Below, one piece after another: positions 62,133 through 64,000 of a stretch of DNA of 64,000 nucleotides. The position numbers were made by a program, and so were the translations under genes. The DNA comes from Allocatelliglobosispora scoriae (GTDB lineage Bacteria > Actinomycetota > Actinomycetes > Mycobacteriales > Micromonosporaceae), in contig NZ_JACHMN010000002.1 of NCBI RefSeq assembly GCF_014204945.1, positions 3,309,001 to 3,373,000 on the forward strand. Direction: 5' to 3'. The notes beneath the pieces were generated by a model that made no database searches, was not told the DNA's origin, and worked only from the letters and a program-made list of their open reading frames with translations. Numbering within the stretch: position 1 is the stretch's first letter; each line of letters begins with the position of its first letter.

Positions 62133-63710
62133 TCAGGCTCCGGCGAACTGCTGGACCTCATCGGTGGAGATGTGAGGATCCGTCGAGGCCTCGTCGCCCG
62201 AGGCCGCCGAACGGCCCTTCGCCTCCGAGGTCTGGTGCCGCTCACTCGCGCCGGGCCTGCGTCCGACACTCTCGAGCACATGCTTGCCGATCAGGTTGCC
62301 CTCGGGCAGCGCAATCGGGTATTTGCCGTCGAAACACGCGGCGCAGAGCCGGCTCGCCGGTTGCTCGGTGGCCGCGATCAGCCCCGTGAGGGAGACATAG
62401 CCCAGCGAGTCCGCACCGATGGCTCGCCGGATGCCGTCGTTGTCCGTGCCGTTGGCGATCAGCTCCGCCGGGCTGGCGAAGTCGATGCCGTAGAAGCAGG
62501 GCCACTTGACCGGAGGTGAGGAGATGCGGACGTGCACCTCGATCGCCCCGGCCTCGCGCAGCATGCGGACGATGGCCCGCTGCGTGTTGCCGCGCACGAT
62601 CGAGTCGTCGACCACGATGATCCGCTTGCCGCGGATGACGTCGCGCAGCGGATTGAGCTTCAGGCGGATGCCGAGCTGGCGGATCGTCTGCGACGGCTGG
62701 ATGAAGGTGCGCCCCACGTAGGCGTTCTTCACCAGACCCATGCCGTAGGGGATGCCGGACTCCTGCGCGAAGCCGATCGCGGCCGGTGTGCCGGACTCCG
62801 GGCTGGGAATGACGAGATCCGCGTCGACCGGATGCTCGCGGGCGAGCTGGCGGCCGACCTCCACCCGGGCGGCGTAGACGTTGCGACCGGTGATCGTCGC
62901 GTCGGGCCGGGCCAGGTAGACGTATTCGAACAGGCAACCCTTGGGATCGGGGTTGGCGAAGCGCGACGAGCGCAGACCGGACTCGTCGATGGCGATCAGC
63001 TCGCCGGGCTCGACCTCGCGGACGATGCTGGCGCCGACGATGTCGAGCGCGGCGGACTCGCTCGCGACGACCCAACCGCGCTCCAGGCGACCGAGCACCA
63101 GGGGGCGCACGCCCTGGGCGTCGCGGGCGGCATAGAGGGTGTTCTCGTCCATGAAGACGAAGCTGAAGGCGCCCTTGATCGTCGGCAGCACCTGCATCGC
63201 GGCGGCCTCGATCGTGAGGTCGGGCGACGCGGCGAGCAGGTTGGTCACGAGGGCGGTGTCGCTGGTCGACCCGTCGACCTTGAGCCCCAACGCCTCGACC
63301 CGGCGAGCGAGCTCAGCCGTGTTGACGAGGTTGCCGTTGTGGGCGAGGGCGATCGTCGTGTTGAAGTTGGTGGCCTTGATCGTGGGCTGTGCGTTCTCCC
63401 ACGTCGAGCCGCCGGTGGTGGAGTAGCGCGCGTGCCCGATCGCGAGATGGCCGCGCAGGCTGGCGAGCGTCGGCTCGTCGAAGACCTGGGCCACGAGACC
63501 GAGATCCTTGTAGACCACCACGCCGGTGCCGTCGCTGACCGCGATGCCGGCTGCTTCCTGACCCCGGTGTTGCAGGGCGTAGAGGCCGAAGTACGTAAGT
63601 TTCGCCACCTCTTCGCCTGGAGCCCAGACGCCGAAGACGCCACATGCGTCCTGGGGGCCTGGCCGGTAGGGGTCGAGTTCGTGGCTCAACTGGCCGTCGC
63701 CTCGGGGCAC
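62133..63710 (-). CDS. purF: amidophosphoribosyltransferase
   Basis: A 525-residue enzyme starting purine synthesis from PRPP and glutamine. The N-terminal Ntn glutaminase nucleophile Cys23 follows a propeptide (GPQDACGVFG). RYSTTGGSTWENAQP and HNGNLVNT line the glutamine site. IIVVDDSIVRGNT is the PRPP-binding loop. C-terminal cysteines (CLFEY, CFYGIDF, LCAACFDG) likely hold the Fe-S cluster. GTG 63710 has AGGAG 7 bp upstream and is preferred to GTG 63725. A polar extension of about 40 residues ends the protein. Confidence 0.96.
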   Translation of the reverse strand: MPRGDGQLSHELDPYRPGPQDACGVFGVWAPGEEVAKLTYFGLYALQHRGQEAAGIAVSDGTGVVVYKDLGLVAQVFDEPTLASLRGHLAIGHARYSTTGGSTWENAQPTIKATNFNTTIALAHNGNLVNTAELARRVEALGLKVDGSTSDTALVTNLLAASPDLTIEAAAMQVLPTIKGAFSFVFMDENTLYAARDAQGVRPLVLGRLERGWVVASESAALDIVGASIVREVEPGELIAIDESGLRSSRFANPDPKGCLFEYVYLARPDATITGRNVYAARVEVGRQLAREHPVDADLVIPSPESGTPAAIGFAQESGIPYGMGLVKNAYVGRTFIQPSQTIRQLGIRLKLNPLRDVIRGKRIIVVDDSIVRGNTQRAIVRMLREAGAIEVHVRISSPPVKWPCFYGIDFASPAELIANGTDNDGIRRAIGADSLGYVSLTGLIAATEQPASRLCAACFDGKYPIALPEGNLIGKHVLESVGRRPGASERHQTSEAKGRSAASGDEASTDPHISTDEVQQFAGA

Positions 63711-64000
63711 CCTGCTGCTCCTCACCTAGGTTGCCTGGCTGTTTATCTTGATAGTGCGCCGTTAGGTGTCAGGTTGCGTCTTGTTCGCCGTGCTCCGACA
63801 GTGTACGCGACTTGACAGGGCTCACGGAAAGCCATCGTTTGGATGCTTTCTGTAATCAGACTGTGCCAGGTTGTGCGGATCCAGTCTGACAGAAGAGTCA
63901 GACGGGGAAAAGAGCAGAAATATCCGATCTGATGCCACTAGCTGTGATTCGTCCCTCAGCGAGTGCCTGACTCCAGGCCAATCGCCCGGTTGCCAGCAGG
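63711..64000. other. region upstream of purF
   Basis: This 290-bp non-coding stretch should hold the purF-purM promoter. It contains a 7-bp dyad GTCTGAC/GTCAGAC at 63884-63890 and 63897-63903, and a related TCAGACTG at 63857-63864. No gene is visible before the window ends. Confidence 0.4.

Noticed and set aside
63857-63903. CAGACTG/GTCTGAC copies as a purine repressor operator
   Set aside because: The copies are imperfect and no known purine operator in actinobacteria matches from memory; recorded only as a feature note.

Overview
The window is high-GC DNA with GTG and TTG starts, 4-bp start/stop overlaps, lipobox lipoproteins and core genes typical of a filamentous actinobacterium: bldC, a valine-type dehydrogenase, DUF3073, purM, purF, SARP/AfsR and META-domain lipoproteins. 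My best guess is Micromonosporaceae or a relative. I see no phage, insertion sequence or CRISPR. A canonical parS site at 30123-30138 and the purF-purM-vdh-bldC block suggest an origin-proximal chromosomal location.

Layout. 1-5258 (minus) is a tight operon hemL, histidine phosphatase, tlpA-like thioredoxin, ccdA, resB, ccsB (cut by the window edge) for cytochrome c maturation and tetrapyrrole supply. 5274-10908 holds a prolyl oligopeptidase, an SOS-box-controlled FAD-domain protein, a membrane protein, a DinB-fold protein and a META lipoprotein. 11034-12755 is a secreted repeat protein with a paralogue at 40646-43153. 12885-26138 is a Wzx/Wzy-type surface polysaccharide locus: methyltransferase, LCP ligase, nucleotide-sugar dehydrogenase, two epimerases, two GT-B glycosyltransferases, asparagine synthase-like protein, flippase, O-antigen ligase-like polymerase and a WecA-like initiating transferase. 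tRNA-Lys follows.

26535-34035 holds a PLAT-domain secreted protein, an AfsR-type regulator with SARP-like heptamer repeats upstream, parS, a LuxR/histidine kinase pair and a divergent two-gene ABC transporter. 34125-39959 (minus) is a four-gene synthase-dependent exopolysaccharide operon: processive GT2, two beta-helix proteins and UDP-glucose dehydrogenase. 43230-46781 has a flavin reductase and a small carotenoid/isoprenoid cluster (crtB, crtI, idi). 46890-49720 has a polysaccharide deacetylase lipoprotein, tRNA-Glu, tRNA-Asp and tRNA-Phe, an MBL-fold hydrolase and a HAD hydrolase.

49855-56196 holds a second SOS-box leaderless gene, an alpha/beta hydrolase, an apparently lobe-permuted substrate-binding lipoprotein, a four-repeat calcium-loop miniprotein, a PrsW protease operon and a TetR regulator. 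56270-63710 is the conserved DUF3073-vdh-bldC / purM-purF block, interrupted by a radical SAM/SPASM maturase and a small aromatic-rich peptide. That pair looks like a cyclophane-type RiPP cassette and is my leading candidate for an under-described system. The second is the synthase-dependent polysaccharide operon. The third is the pair of SOS-box promoters that fire directly at start codons.
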